This document shows positions 35,365-45,432 of a stretch of 64,000 nucleotides of DNA, piece after piece. Source of the DNA: Tundrisphaera sp051175315 (GTDB taxonomy: Bacteria > Planctomycetota > Planctomycetia > Isosphaerales > Isosphaeraceae). The notes under the pieces are model-generated. The model did no database searches and was not told where the DNA came from. It worked only from the letters and a program-made list of their open reading frames with translations. Made by a program: the position numbers and the translations under genes. The stretch covers positions 3,224,001 to 3,288,000 of the forward strand of contig NZ_CP195100.1 in NCBI RefSeq assembly GCF_051175315.1, written 5' to 3'. How positions within the stretch are numbered: the stretch's first letter is position 1; each line of letters opens with the position of its first letter.

Positions 35365-38300
35365 ATGACTCGACCCTGCTGGTATCGACCCTCGGTCTTC
35401 CTCGCGATCGCCGCGGCGATGGTCTCGATCACGCCCCCGGCCGGCGCGGGCGACCGTCTGGAATTCAACCGGGATATCCGGCCGATCCTCTCGGAAAACT
35501 GCTTCCTCTGCCACGGGCCGGACAAGGCCCACCGCGAGGCCGACCTCCGGCTCGACGACCGAGACGCCGCGATCGCCCTGGATGCGATCGTCCCCGGCAA
35601 GCCGGAGGAGAGCACGCTGGTCGAGCGGATCCTGAGCGAAGAGAAGACGGAGATGATGCCCCCGCCGTCGTCGGCCAAGTCGCTGACGGCCGCCCAGAAG
35701 GACACCCTCCGCCGCTGGATCGCCCAGGGGGCCGAGTATCAGCCGCACTGGGCCTACGTCGCCCCCCGCCGGCCCGAGATCCCCGCGGTCTCCCGCCCCG
35801 AGTGGGTCCGCAACCCGATCGACGCCTTCATCCTGGCCGGACTCGACGCGAAGAAGGTCGCCCCGTCCCCCGAGGCCGACCGCCCGACCCTGATCCGCCG
35901 CCTGAGCCTGGACCTGATCGGCCTGCCCCCGACCCCCGAGGAGGTCGCCCGGTTCGAGGCCGACGCCGACCCGAAGGCCTACGAGAACCTGGTCGACCGC
36001 CTGCTCGCCTCGCCCCACTACGGCGAACGCATGGCCGTGCCCTGGCTCGACCTGGCCCGGTTCACCGACACGGTGGGCTACCACGGCGACCAGAACCAGA
36101 ACATCTACCCGTTCCGCGACTACGTCATCGGGGCGTTCAACCGCAACCTCCCGTTCGACCGTTTCACGGCCGAGCAGCTGGCCGGCGACCTCCTGCCCGA
36201 TGCCACGCCCGAGCAGCGGGTGGCCAGCGGCTTCAACCGCCTGAACATGGTGACGCGCGAGGGCGGGGCCCAGCCCAAGGAATACCTGGCCAAGTACGCG
36301 GCCGATCGGGTCCGCACGACCTCGATCACCTGGCTCGGCTCGACCATGGGCTGCGCCGAGTGCCACGACCACAAGTACGACCCGATCACGGCCAAGGACT
36401 TCTACCGCTTCTCGGCGTTCTTCAGCGACCTGAAGCAGTGGGGCGTCTACAGCGACTACAACTACTCCCCCAACCCCGACCTCAAGGGGTTCACCAACGA
36501 TCACCCGTTCCCGCCCGAGCTGGAAGTCGAGAGCCCCTACCTCCAGCGTCGGATCGCCGCCGACGACCGCCGGATCGCCGAGTTGCTCGACCTCGCCTCG
36601 GCGAAGCTCGACCAGGACCCGGCCAAACTCTCCGCCTTCCAGGCGTGGCGTGACGAGGTCCGGGCCTTCCTCGACCGCAACCCGACCGGCTGGGCCACCC
36701 CGGCCGCCTCGACCGACGAGGAAGATGTGGCCGCCCGCGAGGACGGCAGCCTGCTGTTCACCGGCAAGCCCGCCAAGCCGGCCGCGAAGAAGGCGGCGAA
36801 GGGCGACGACGGGGCCGCGATCACCCTGGCCGGTTCGCCCGGCTGGGTCGCCGCGATCCGCCTGGAGCTCCTGCCCGCCGACGAGCACAAGGGCAAGATC
36901 GTCCGCGGCGGGGGCATGGGCACCACGATCCAGCTCTCCGCGGCAGTCCAGGGCGGCGACAAGAAGCCGACCAAGCTGGCGATCGGCCACGCCGATGCCG
37001 ACCTCCGCGACGAGCGCTACGTCAATGGCTCGGCCGTGCTCGGCGTCGCCGGGTTGTGGAGGACCAACAGCCAGCACGCCCGGGAGCCGCAGACGGCCGT
37101 CTACCGCCTGGCCCGCCCGGTCCGGATCGGCGACGGCGAGCAGCTGGTCGTGACCCTCAAGAGCGACGCCGTGGGCCGCGTGAGGATCTCGACCTCCCCG
37201 TTCCTGCCCCAGGACCCGCAGGACGACGCGATCGACCCGGCCCTGCTGGCCGCGGCCCGATCCGACGAGCCCGCCGACCTGGCGCGGATCCGGGCGGCCT
37301 ACCTGGTCGGGACCGCCGCCGACGAGCCGACGCTGGCGGCGATCAAGACCATCGAGATAGACAAGTTCGAGTGCCGGGGCGGCAAGACGATGACCCTGGT
37401 CTCGGAGGCCTTGCCCGAGCCGGCGGTGACGCGGGTCCTGGCCCGGGGCAATTTCCTGGACGAGACCGGCGAGGTCGTCACGCCCGCCGTCCCGCACTTC
37501 CTCCCCCAGCCGCCCGAGGCCGAATCCCGCCGCTTGACCCGGCTCGACCTGGCCCGGTGGATCACCTCGCCCGACAACCCGCTCACCGCCCGCGTGTTCG
37601 CCAACCGGATGTGGAAGCAGTTCTTCGGCACCGGCCTGAGCGCCGTGATGGAGGACGTGGGCGCCCAGGGGGAATGGCCCTCGCACCCCGACCTGCTCGA
37701 CTGGCTCGCCCTGGAATTCCGCGACCTCTGGGACATCAAGAAGCTGGTCAAGACCATCGTGATGTCGGCCACCTATCGCCAGGACGCCCGGCTCCGCCCC
37801 GAGCTGCGCGAGGTCGACCCGTCCAACCGCTGGCTGGCGTCGCAGAACCCCCGCCGGCTGGAGGCCGAGTTCGTCCGCGACAACGCCCTGAGCATCGCCG
37901 GACTGCTCAACGCCGAGATGGGCGGCCCCAGCGTCTTCCCGTACCAGCCGGACGGCTACTACGCGGCGATCCAGTTCCCCAACCGGACCTATGAAGCGAG
38001 CCAGGACGCCCGGCAGTATCGCCGGGGCCTCTACGCCCACTGGCAGCGGACGTTCCTCCAGCCGATGCTGGCGAACTTCGACGCCCCGAGCCGAGAGGAC
38101 TGCGTGGCCAGCCGGATCATGGCCAACTCTCCCCAGCAGGCGCTGACCCTGCTCAACGACCCGACCTTCGTCGAGGCCGCCCGGACTCTGGCCGCCGCGC
38201 TGCTCCGCGAGACGGCCGATTCCGACGCGGCCCGGATCGATCGGCTGTTCCTCAAGGCCCTGGCCCGCCCGGCGAAGCCGAAGGAGCGGGAGTCGTTGCA

Positions 38301-38475
38301 GGCGTTCCTCGCCGCCCGCCGGGCCGAGTGCCAGTCCACCCCGGACGACGCCGCCAAGCTGCTCCGCGTCGGGATCGCCCCCACCCCGGAGGACTTGCCG
38401 GTCGCCGAGCTGGCGGCCTGGGCCGAGGTCTGCCGGGTCGTCCTGAACCTCCACGAAACCATCACCCGCTATTGA
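35365..38475 (+). CDS. Planctomycete PSD1 cytochrome c / DUF1549 / DUF1553 protein
   Basis: The 1036-residue precursor has a signal peptide ending near AGAGDR. A heme-c motif C46-x-x-C49-H50 in a P-loop-like PSD1 domain follows. Then come a DUF1549 region (about 130-350) with DLIGLPPTPEEV and MGCAECHDHKYDPI (a second CxxCH), and a DUF1553 region (about 690-1000) with NRMWKQFFGTGL and ANSPQQALTLLNDPTFVEAA. The family is expanded in Planctomycetes and predicted periplasmic; its biochemistry is unknown, though an oxidoreductase or polysaccharide role is often proposed. The start has GAGGT nine bases before ATG 35365. It forms an operon with the DUF1501 gene 14 bases later, the usual pairing. Confidence 0.95.
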   Translation: MTRPCWYRPSVFLAIAAAMVSITPPAGAGDRLEFNRDIRPILSENCFLCHGPDKAHREADLRLDDRDAAIALDAIVPGKPEESTLVERILSEEKTEMMPPPSSAKSLTAAQKDTLRRWIAQGAEYQPHWAYVAPRRPEIPAVSRPEWVRNPIDAFILAGLDAKKVAPSPEADRPTLIRRLSLDLIGLPPTPEEVARFEADADPKAYENLVDRLLASPHYGERMAVPWLDLARFTDTVGYHGDQNQNIYPFRDYVIGAFNRNLPFDRFTAEQLAGDLLPDATPEQRVASGFNRLNMVTREGGAQPKEYLAKYAADRVRTTSITWLGSTMGCAECHDHKYDPITAKDFYRFSAFFSDLKQWGVYSDYNYSPNPDLKGFTNDHPFPPELEVESPYLQRRIAADDRRIAELLDLASAKLDQDPAKLSAFQAWRDEVRAFLDRNPTGWATPAASTDEEDVAAREDGSLLFTGKPAKPAAKKAAKGDDGAAITLAGSPGWVAAIRLELLPADEHKGKIVRGGGMGTTIQLSAAVQGGDKKPTKLAIGHADADLRDERYVNGSAVLGVAGLWRTNSQHAREPQTAVYRLARPVRIGDGEQLVVTLKSDAVGRVRISTSPFLPQDPQDDAIDPALLAAARSDEPADLARIRAAYLVGTAADEPTLAAIKTIEIDKFECRGGKTMTLVSEALPEPAVTRVLARGNFLDETGEVVTPAVPHFLPQPPEAESRRLTRLDLARWITSPDNPLTARVFANRMWKQFFGTGLSAVMEDVGAQGEWPSHPDLLDWLALEFRDLWDIKKLVKTIVMSATYRQDARLRPELREVDPSNRWLASQNPRRLEAEFVRDNALSIAGLLNAEMGGPSVFPYQPDGYYAAIQFPNRTYEASQDARQYRRGLYAHWQRTFLQPMLANFDAPSREDCVASRIMANSPQQALTLLNDPTFVEAARTLAAALLRETADSDAARIDRLFLKALARPAKPKERESLQAFLAARRAECQSTPDDAAKLLRVGIAPTPEDLPVAELAAWAEVCRVVLNLHETITRY

Positions 38476-38489
38476 GCGACGGGAAACCC

Positions 38490-39935
<1,446 letters not shown>

Positions 39936-40105
39936 CCCCATCTCGGTCGCATCGCACGGCGCGGGTGGACACGCCGATGAACTCCTGATGTCTCATCAGA
40001 GAAGTGAGGATTGGACGGTCGGGCAATATGATCATCTCTGCCGTGTCAGGCCCGTGCTCGATGACCCGGCCACGGAGGGCCGACTTTCGAGCAAGGAGAC
40101 GCTTC

Positions 40106-40260
40106 GGGTGGCTTTTGTTGGCTTGCCAACTAAGGCGCCAAAGAGCCGGTAGCACGGCGCTGGATGCCGCGTCCGATCGGTCGTGGCGTCTCACTTGCCT
40201 CGTCGATTGAACCGGCTATCAAGCTCGGCGCCGTGGTTGGCAAGCCAACAAAAGCCACCC
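40106..40260. repeat. 155-bp repeat element with 34-bp imperfect terminal inverted repeats (copy 2)
   Basis: The arms 40106-40139 and 40227-40260 are inverted repeats of 34 bases with two mismatches. They share the GTTGGC-TT-GCCAAC hairpin with the copy at 2337-2489, and the outer ends again start GGGTGGCT. The inner 87 bases differ completely from copy 1. It occupies the gap between the DUF1501 gene and a small orphan gene, ending 16 bases from the stop of that gene. Confidence 0.85.
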
Positions 40261-40276
40261 GGCCGCTTGGATCATC

Positions 40277-40654
40277 CTATTCCTGGCCTTCGTAGCCGGG
40301 CAGCCACGGCTCCAGTTCGATCTCGTGCAGCGATCCGCGAGATAGCTTGATCCATAATTCCAGCACGCGAGCTCTTGTCACATCGTTCATGTGTCTCGGG
40401 TTGTCGCCGGCCTCTGCATTCTCCCAAACAAGCAACCCGCTCGGGTACGCCGCCAGATACCATTCGGACTCGTGACTCAGCGAGACCGACGTGTGCTCAT
40501 CATCCTCGGCATCGAGTTGGCTGAGGATCTCCTGCAAACGCTCGACCGAGGGCTCGCGTTCGTCGCCACCCCAACGTGTGCGTGCGAAGAATCCCAGCGG
40601 CCTTGGCTCCATGCAGGATAGATCCGCCTCGTTCGCCACGGCCTTCCCGAGCAT
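40277..40654 (-). CDS. Small hypothetical protein, lower in GC than its neighbours
   Basis: The 125-residue acidic protein has no signal peptide or membrane segment. Recognisable stretches are ESEWYLAAYPSGLLVWEN and RARVLELWIKLSRGSLHEIE, which give it the look of small cytosolic immunity- or inhibitor-type proteins, though this is only impression. ATG 40654 lacks a good ribosome-binding site; an internal ATG at 40612 is an alternative. Base composition is visibly less GC-rich than the genes on either side, and a repeat element borders it, so recent acquisition is plausible. Function not recognised. Confidence 0.6.
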   Translation of the reverse strand: MLGKAVANEADLSCMEPRPLGFFARTRWGGDEREPSVERLQEILSQLDAEDDEHTSVSLSHESEWYLAAYPSGLLVWENAEAGDNPRHMNDVTRARVLELWIKLSRGSLHEIELEPWLPGYEGQE

Positions 40655-40697
40655 TCGGAGATCAACCAGGCAGGTCGGTCGATGCTTTTTGGTCTTG

Positions 40698-41816
40698 CTA
40701 TCGAGCCGGTTCCAGGTCGATGGCCGGGTCGAGGCCGGCGCCGCTGACCGGGTTGGGGCGGGCGACGGCGTGGTTGGGGAATCGGACGGCGTAGGGGGAG
40801 ATGTCGGGGCGGGGCTCGAAGAAGTCGGAGCTGAGGAACTGGGCGCCGCTGGCGAGGGCCTTGTCGCGGCGGGTGGGGTCGTTGCGGCGGGCCTCGGCGG
40901 TGTCGATGTCGGTGCGGGTGCGGACCAGGAAGCCGGCGGCGACCAGCGAGCGGATCTCGTCGAACTCCGCGATCGCGTCGTTGCGCTTCATCCAGGCGGC
41001 GGCGGGGTGGTCCGGGGCGACGTTGGCGAACATCGCGCGGCCCTGGAGGGCGGGGTGGTCGGCCAGGTAGTCGTCGCGGATCGACCCCTCGTTGTCCAGG
41101 GCGAAGTAGACCTTGCCCCGGCACTCGGAAAGCCTCGGCCAGCCCCGGGAGCGGATCGCCTCGGGCAGCGTGGCCGAGTCGCCCCGGACGTCGTCCGGCA
41201 GGAGCAGCCCCTCGCGCGGGAAGACCGAATAAATCGCCGCGTCGATCGTGTCCAACTCGGCCCGGCCGATGGGCGGGGTGGCCTGGAGGATCGCCCAGTC
41301 CTTGACCTCGACCAGCACCAGGATCGGGACGTGGTCGGGGTGGGCCTTGGACCAGTCGCGGACCTGCTCCAACGCGGCGACGAAGGTGGGCGTGGTGCTC
41401 AGGAAGTCGAACTCGGGGATGTGGAGGATCTTCCACCCGGGCCGGCGGAGCACCCCGTCGATGTCGGGGTCGGGTCCGGCGTCGCGTCCGAAGGTTTTGA
41501 GTACCTTACGCGCGGGGGGATCGGCGTATCGGCCCCCCTCGGGGTCGGGGTAGATGTCCAGCTCGATCTGGCGGACCCCGGCCCGGGACAACTGCTCGGC
41601 CAGCGGGGGGTGGGTGTAGTCGAGCGCCTTGGCCTGGGGCCGGAAGCGCGGGATCATCAGGTTGACGACAGTCGGGTAGGGGGCGATGTGGTAGGAATTG
41701 TGGCTGCCGACCACCTGGATCTGGTTGAGCCGGACCTCGTCGGCGGCCGGGGCCGGCGACGCCGGGGCAACGCCCAGCGCGAGGGCCGCGAGGGCCGTTC
41801 CGAAGCGAACGATCAT
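40698..41816 (-). CDS. Secreted Ca2+-dependent phosphatidylinositol phospholipase C-like protein
   Basis: The 372-residue precursor has a signal peptide (residues 1-24). The PLC-like TIM-barrel start is recognisable in VVGSHNSYH, the first catalytic histidine region, and in IELDIYPDPEGG, with acidic metal ligands; HIPEFDF and VLVEVKDW follow. This matches the bacterial Ca2+-dependent PI-PLC1 (PLC-like phosphodiesterase) family, which is typically secreted. Actual lipid substrate in a planctomycete is uncertain. The start was chosen at ATG 41816 because upstream open sequence is not signal-like. Confidence 0.88.
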   Translation of the reverse strand: MIVRFGTALAALALGVAPASPAPAADEVRLNQIQVVGSHNSYHIAPYPTVVNLMIPRFRPQAKALDYTHPPLAEQLSRAGVRQIELDIYPDPEGGRYADPPARKVLKTFGRDAGPDPDIDGVLRRPGWKILHIPEFDFLSTTPTFVAALEQVRDWSKAHPDHVPILVLVEVKDWAILQATPPIGRAELDTIDAAIYSVFPREGLLLPDDVRGDSATLPEAIRSRGWPRLSECRGKVYFALDNEGSIRDDYLADHPALQGRAMFANVAPDHPAAAWMKRNDAIAEFDEIRSLVAAGFLVRTRTDIDTAEARRNDPTRRDKALASGAQFLSSDFFEPRPDISPYAVRFPNHAVARPNPVSGAGLDPAIDLEPAR

Positions 41817-41928
41817 GAAGGGCCGGGAAATCGATCCCGCTCCGATGGATGGGCGGCGGCGGGGATGACGACCGATCCCCGTGCCCGATCGATCCATCGG
41901 ACCATGACTCGGCGCGCACGTCCAGGGA

Positions 41929-42567
41929 TCATTTCGGCGGGTCGCCCGACGACTTCTGCACGCCGGGGTCCACCGTGGTCTTGGTGGCGACCGTGACCTT
42001 GGCCGCGTCGGGCTTGGTGTCCTCGGCCTTCTTCTGGGCCGCCAGCAGGGTGGTTGCCCCGAGCTTCCGCACCGTGTCGTTGGGGTCGATGTAGAGGTTG
42101 GGGACGGCGGTGGCGACCTCGGCGAAGCCGTCGGTGACGGCCGGCGTGCGGGCCCCCTTGCGGCGGTAGATGATCCGGCTCTCGGTGATCTGGAGCGTGT
42201 CCTTCTGGTCCAGGGACGTGCTTTTTTCGAACTTGCCGACCTTGAGCATCTGGTTCAGGGCGTTGACCCCCGGCTCGGTCTCGACCTCCACCTTGCGGGC
42301 GGTGTCAGTAACCCGCTCGCCGGCCACGATCTCCTCGGCCCGGACGATCTCGTAGCCCTCGGGGAAGTGGAGGGTCATCAGCTCGCGGGCCTGCTGGCGA
42401 TAGTCCTTCTTGCCGTACGAGCTGTTGCGCGGGACCCCGATCACGCCGTATTCGCCGTCCTGGTAGACGTAGCGGGCGTCCATGGTCGTCGACAGGCAGC
42501 CCGGGCCGGAGGCGATCCCGAGCAGCACGACCAGCCCCGCCAGAACCCGGCCCCGTCCGTCCCTCAT
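41929..42567 (-). CDS. Lipoprotein of the RYVYQDG family (copy 2)
   Basis: The 212-residue precursor has a lipoprotein signal with Cys24 in the GPGCLST context. The core block RYVYQDGEYGVIGVPRNS and the later HFPEGYEIVRAEEIVAGE and ITESRIIYRR match the gene at 24865 closely, while the central linker and tail differ. The last 50 residues are rich in Lys, Asp and Thr and probably disordered. This second copy lies about 17 kb from the first, in unrelated surroundings, so the family is dispersed. Function unknown. Confidence 0.85.
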   Translation of the reverse strand: MRDGRGRVLAGLVVLLGIASGPGCLSTTMDARYVYQDGEYGVIGVPRNSSYGKKDYRQQARELMTLHFPEGYEIVRAEEIVAGERVTDTARKVEVETEPGVNALNQMLKVGKFEKSTSLDQKDTLQITESRIIYRRKGARTPAVTDGFAEVATAVPNLYIDPNDTVRKLGATTLLAAQKKAEDTKPDAAKVTVATKTTVDPGVQKSSGDPPK

Positions 42568-42757
42568 CCGCTCATGCTCCTCGTCCGGGGTGCGACCTGG
42601 CCCGACCATGCCCGCGGAGACGCCCGGCGGGAGGGGGGCGGCCGGATCAGGGGTCGGAGGGTTCGGCGAGGGTGCGGTGCGAGGGTGTCCGACGCGCGGA
42701 TGCGGCAACCGATCGGCGGTCGCTTCGCATCCTACGCATCGACGCATCCCCGTCAAG

Positions 42758-43492
42758 TCAGGGTTTGGCATCCAGGTGCCGGGCGCGGAGGTTGCGGAAG
42801 GCGACCGGGCCGTGGTCGGACTGGATCAGGATCGGCCCGGTGGGCTTCTCCTTGTTCCGCCAGTTGTTGCCGGTGGGGGAGGTCACCTCCAGGTTGTCCT
42901 GCACGACCTGGCCGTTGAGCTTCACCGAGATCCGGGCGCTGGCGGTCTTGTTCCCCTTGTCGTCGAACCGGGGGGCCTTGAAGGTCAGGTCCATCTCCTG
43001 CCACTCGCCGGGGGGGCGCGAGGCGATCACGAGGGGCGGGTGTCCCTCGTCGATCTTGTGGTACTTGGGCTTCATCTCCGACCGGGGGTAGACCGAGCCC
43101 GAGTCCGTGCCGGTCGGCTTCTTGGCGCCGTAGCTGTCGAAGATCTGGACTTCGTAGACCGTCTGGAACTTGATGCCGGAGTTGGAGCCCTTGGGCACGA
43201 CGAACTCGGCGTGGATCTCGACGTCGCCGAAAGATTCCTTGCTGACGATGTTCTTGCTCTTCTTGAAGTCCGGGCCGTTGTACATCACGGCCGAGCCCGG
43301 CTCGGCGACCAGCTTCTTCGCGTCCGAGGGGTCGAGCTTCACCCCGCCGACGATCGACCACCCGGCCGTCGGCTCCTTCCAGGCGTCCAGCGTCGAGAGG
43401 TCGACCCACCCGTCCCCGGCGCGGAGGGGGGCGGACCAGGCGAGCAGCGAGAGGCCGAACATCAGGGCGAGGTTGCGGGACGGGCGGCGCAT
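42758..43492 (-). CDS. DUF1080 (3-keto-disaccharide hydrolase-type) secreted protein
   Basis: The 244-residue precursor has a signal peptide (residues 1-25) and a DUF1080 concanavalin-like beta-sandwich: GWSIVGGVKLDPSD, SFGDVEIHAEFVVPKGSNSGI, YEVQIFDSYG, EWQEMDLTFKAPRFDDKG and GPILIQSDHGPVAFRNLR. DUF1080 is abundant in Planctomycetes, where members are linked to carbohydrate handling; the 3-keto-glycoside hydrolase activity is established for some members only. ATG 43492 directly precedes the signal. It has a plausible promoter upstream. It is divergent from the alpha/beta hydrolase. Confidence 0.93.
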   Translation of the reverse strand: MRRPSRNLALMFGLSLLAWSAPLRAGDGWVDLSTLDAWKEPTAGWSIVGGVKLDPSDAKKLVAEPGSAVMYNGPDFKKSKNIVSKESFGDVEIHAEFVVPKGSNSGIKFQTVYEVQIFDSYGAKKPTGTDSGSVYPRSEMKPKYHKIDEGHPPLVIASRPPGEWQEMDLTFKAPRFDDKGNKTASARISVKLNGQVVQDNLEVTSPTGNNWRNKEKPTGPILIQSDHGPVAFRNLRARHLDAKP

Positions 43493-43547
43493 CGGATCAT
43501 CCCCGGGTGGTGGTCGGGCCGGTCGTGGTGGGCGTGGTTCGGCATCG

Positions 43548-43575
43548 ATCCTAAAGACATCCGACGGGAATGCAA
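43548..43575 (-). promoter_or_regulatory. Putative promoter of the DUF1080 gene
   Basis: On the minus strand TTGCAT (43575-43570) precedes TAGGAT (43553-43548) by 16 bases. The transcript would start near 43541 with a leader of about 49 bases before ATG 43492. Confidence 0.4.
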
Positions 43576-43688
43576 TCCTCCAGGCCGGCGCAATGCGGCC
43601 CGGCGAGTGCTAGCGGACCGACCCGCGCTTGTGCGAACCTGGGACCCGGACGACGCCATCGATCATCCTTGGGATTCGGAGTGCCGCG

Positions 43689-44636
43689 ATGTTTCGGAAG
43701 TGGGGTGCGATTGTTCTGGGGCTGGCGATCATCGCGGGGGGCGGAGCGTCGGCGGGCCGGGCGGAGGAGCCGAACTATCGGCGGATCGAGGACGTCATCT
43801 ACGGGCGGAAGTTCGGCACGGCCCTGACGCTCGACGTCTTCACGCCGGTCGCCGACGCGAAGGGGATCGGCGTCGTCCTGGTGGTCAGCGGCGGCTGGGT
43901 CTCCGGCCACGACGCGGTCCGGCCGATGATCTGCCAGCCCCTGCTGGATCGGGGCTACACGGTCTTCGCCGTCGTCCACGGCAGCCAGCCCCGGTTCACG
44001 GTGCCGGAGATCATCCCGGACATCAATCGGGCGGTCCGGTTCGTCCGCCACCACGCCGGGCGCTACGGGATCGACCCGGATCGGATCGGGATCACCGGGG
44101 CCTCGGCCGGCGGGCACCTTTCGCTGATGATGGGGACCGACGGTTCGCCGGGCTCCGCGACCGCCGCCGACCCGGTGGAGCGGGAGTCGAGCCGGGTCCA
44201 GGCGGTCGCCTGCTTCTTCCCGCCCACCGACTTCCTGAACTACGGCAAGCCCGGCAATCGGCTCGTCCGCGCCGAGGACCTGGGACGGACGTTCCGCCCG
44301 GCGTTCGACTTCCGTGAGATCGACCGCAAGACCGGGCTGTCCGTGCCGATCGTCGACCCCGAGCGGCTCAAGGAGATCGCCCGGGAGATCTCGCCGATCA
44401 CCCACGTCACGCCCGACGACGCCCCGACGCTGATCGTCCACGGCGATGCCGACCCGCTGGTCCCGCTCCAGCAGTCGGAGACCTTCCTGGAACGCCTGAA
44501 GGCGGCCGGGGTCCCGACCAGGCTGATCGTCAAGCCGGGCTACGGCCACGGCTGGCTCACCCTGGCCCGGGACATGGCGACCTTCGCCGACTGGTTCGAC
44601 GAGCACCTCAAGCCCCGGGAATCCCCGGCCCATTGA
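43689..44636 (+). CDS. Secreted alpha/beta hydrolase (esterase/lipase-like)
   Basis: The 315-residue precursor has a signal peptide (residues 1-25). It has an alpha/beta-hydrolase fold with nucleophile Ser139 in GITGASAGG, an acid in VHGDADPLVP, and a histidine in GYGHGWLTL. The GGW segment at GVVLVVSGGWVSGH forms the oxyanion-hole-like region. Such enzymes hydrolyse esters; planctomycete genomes carry many. ATG 43689 is the first in-frame start near the signal peptide. The FetA-type gene follows 70 bases later but is functionally unrelated. Confidence 0.9.
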   Translation: MFRKWGAIVLGLAIIAGGGASAGRAEEPNYRRIEDVIYGRKFGTALTLDVFTPVADAKGIGVVLVVSGGWVSGHDAVRPMICQPLLDRGYTVFAVVHGSQPRFTVPEIIPDINRAVRFVRHHAGRYGIDPDRIGITGASAGGHLSLMMGTDGSPGSATAADPVERESSRVQAVACFFPPTDFLNYGKPGNRLVRAEDLGRTFRPAFDFREIDRKTGLSVPIVDPERLKEIAREISPITHVTPDDAPTLIVHGDADPLVPLQQSETFLERLKAAGVPTRLIVKPGYGHGWLTLARDMATFADWFDEHLKPRESPAH

Positions 44637-44706
44637 GGGCCTGGCGTCGATCGCGGGGCGGCCGGGTCGTGGCCTTTCTCGGTGATCCAGGGTGGGGCGG
44701 TGTCGC

Positions 44707-45432
44707 ATGGCCGTGAATCCGGACTGGCCCCGGGGCGAGGCGATCCGCCTGGAAGGCGTCTCGGTCCGGAGGGGAGGGGCGGAGATCCTCCGGGGCGTCG
44801 ACCTCGCCTTCGAGCCCGGCCGCCGCCACGTCCTGATCGGGGCCTCGGGGGCGGGCAAGAGCACCCTGCTGAGGCTCCTGAACCGGCTCGACGATCCCGA
44901 CGGGGGGCGGATCCTGGTGGGCGGACGGGACCTGGCGAGCATCCCCCCGCGTGAGGTGCGGGCGGCCGTCGGGCTGGTGGTCGCCGCGGCGCGGCCGTTG
45001 CCCGGCACCGTGGCCGAAAACCTGCTCTATCCGCACCGCGTCCGGGGCCGGTCCGGCCCCGACCGGGACGCGCAGGCCGCCTCCCTCGACGCCTTCGGGC
45101 TGGATCCCGCCTGGCTCGACCGCGACGCCCGGGAACTCTCCACCGGCGAGCGGCAACGCCTGGCGATCGCGACCGCCCTGGGGGCCGGGCCCGAGATCCT
45201 GGCCCTGGACGAGCCCACCGCCGCGCTCGACCCGGCCTCGGCACGCCGGGTCGCGGAGATCCTGGCGGCGAAGGCCCGGGACGAGGGGTTGCGGACCATC
45301 GTGGCCACCCACGACCGGGCGCATGCCGGTCGGCTGGGGGACGTGGGGATCCGGATGGATGCCGGCCGGGTCGTCGACGTCGGGCCGATCGCCGAGGTCC
45401 TGGGCCGGGCGGGAAGGGCGGGGCACGCGTGA
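44707..45432 (+). CDS. fetA: ABC transporter ATP-binding subunit, FetA/YbbL type
   Basis: The 241-residue protein has a Walker A (GASGAGKST), a signature motif (LSTGERQRLA), a Walker B (EILALDEPT) and an H-loop (VATHDR). Its length and partner place it in the FetAB (YbbL/YbbM) group, associated with iron export and oxidative-stress resistance in enterobacteria; that role is not shown here. ATG 44707 was preferred over the GTG at 44692, which has no better ribosome-binding site. The stop overlaps the fetB start by one base, so the two are translationally coupled. Confidence 0.9.
   Translation: MAVNPDWPRGEAIRLEGVSVRRGGAEILRGVDLAFEPGRRHVLIGASGAGKSTLLRLLNRLDDPDGGRILVGGRDLASIPPREVRAAVGLVVAAARPLPGTVAENLLYPHRVRGRSGPDRDAQAASLDAFGLDPAWLDRDARELSTGERQRLAIATALGAGPEILALDEPTAALDPASARRVAEILAAKARDEGLRTIVATHDRAHAGRLGDVGIRMDAGRVVDVGPIAEVLGRAGRAGHA

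Noticed and set aside
35233..38454. 1073-codon antisense frame opposite the PSD1 gene
   Set aside because: Same reason: no domain signature, while the sense strand encodes a full PSD1/DUF1549/DUF1553 protein.
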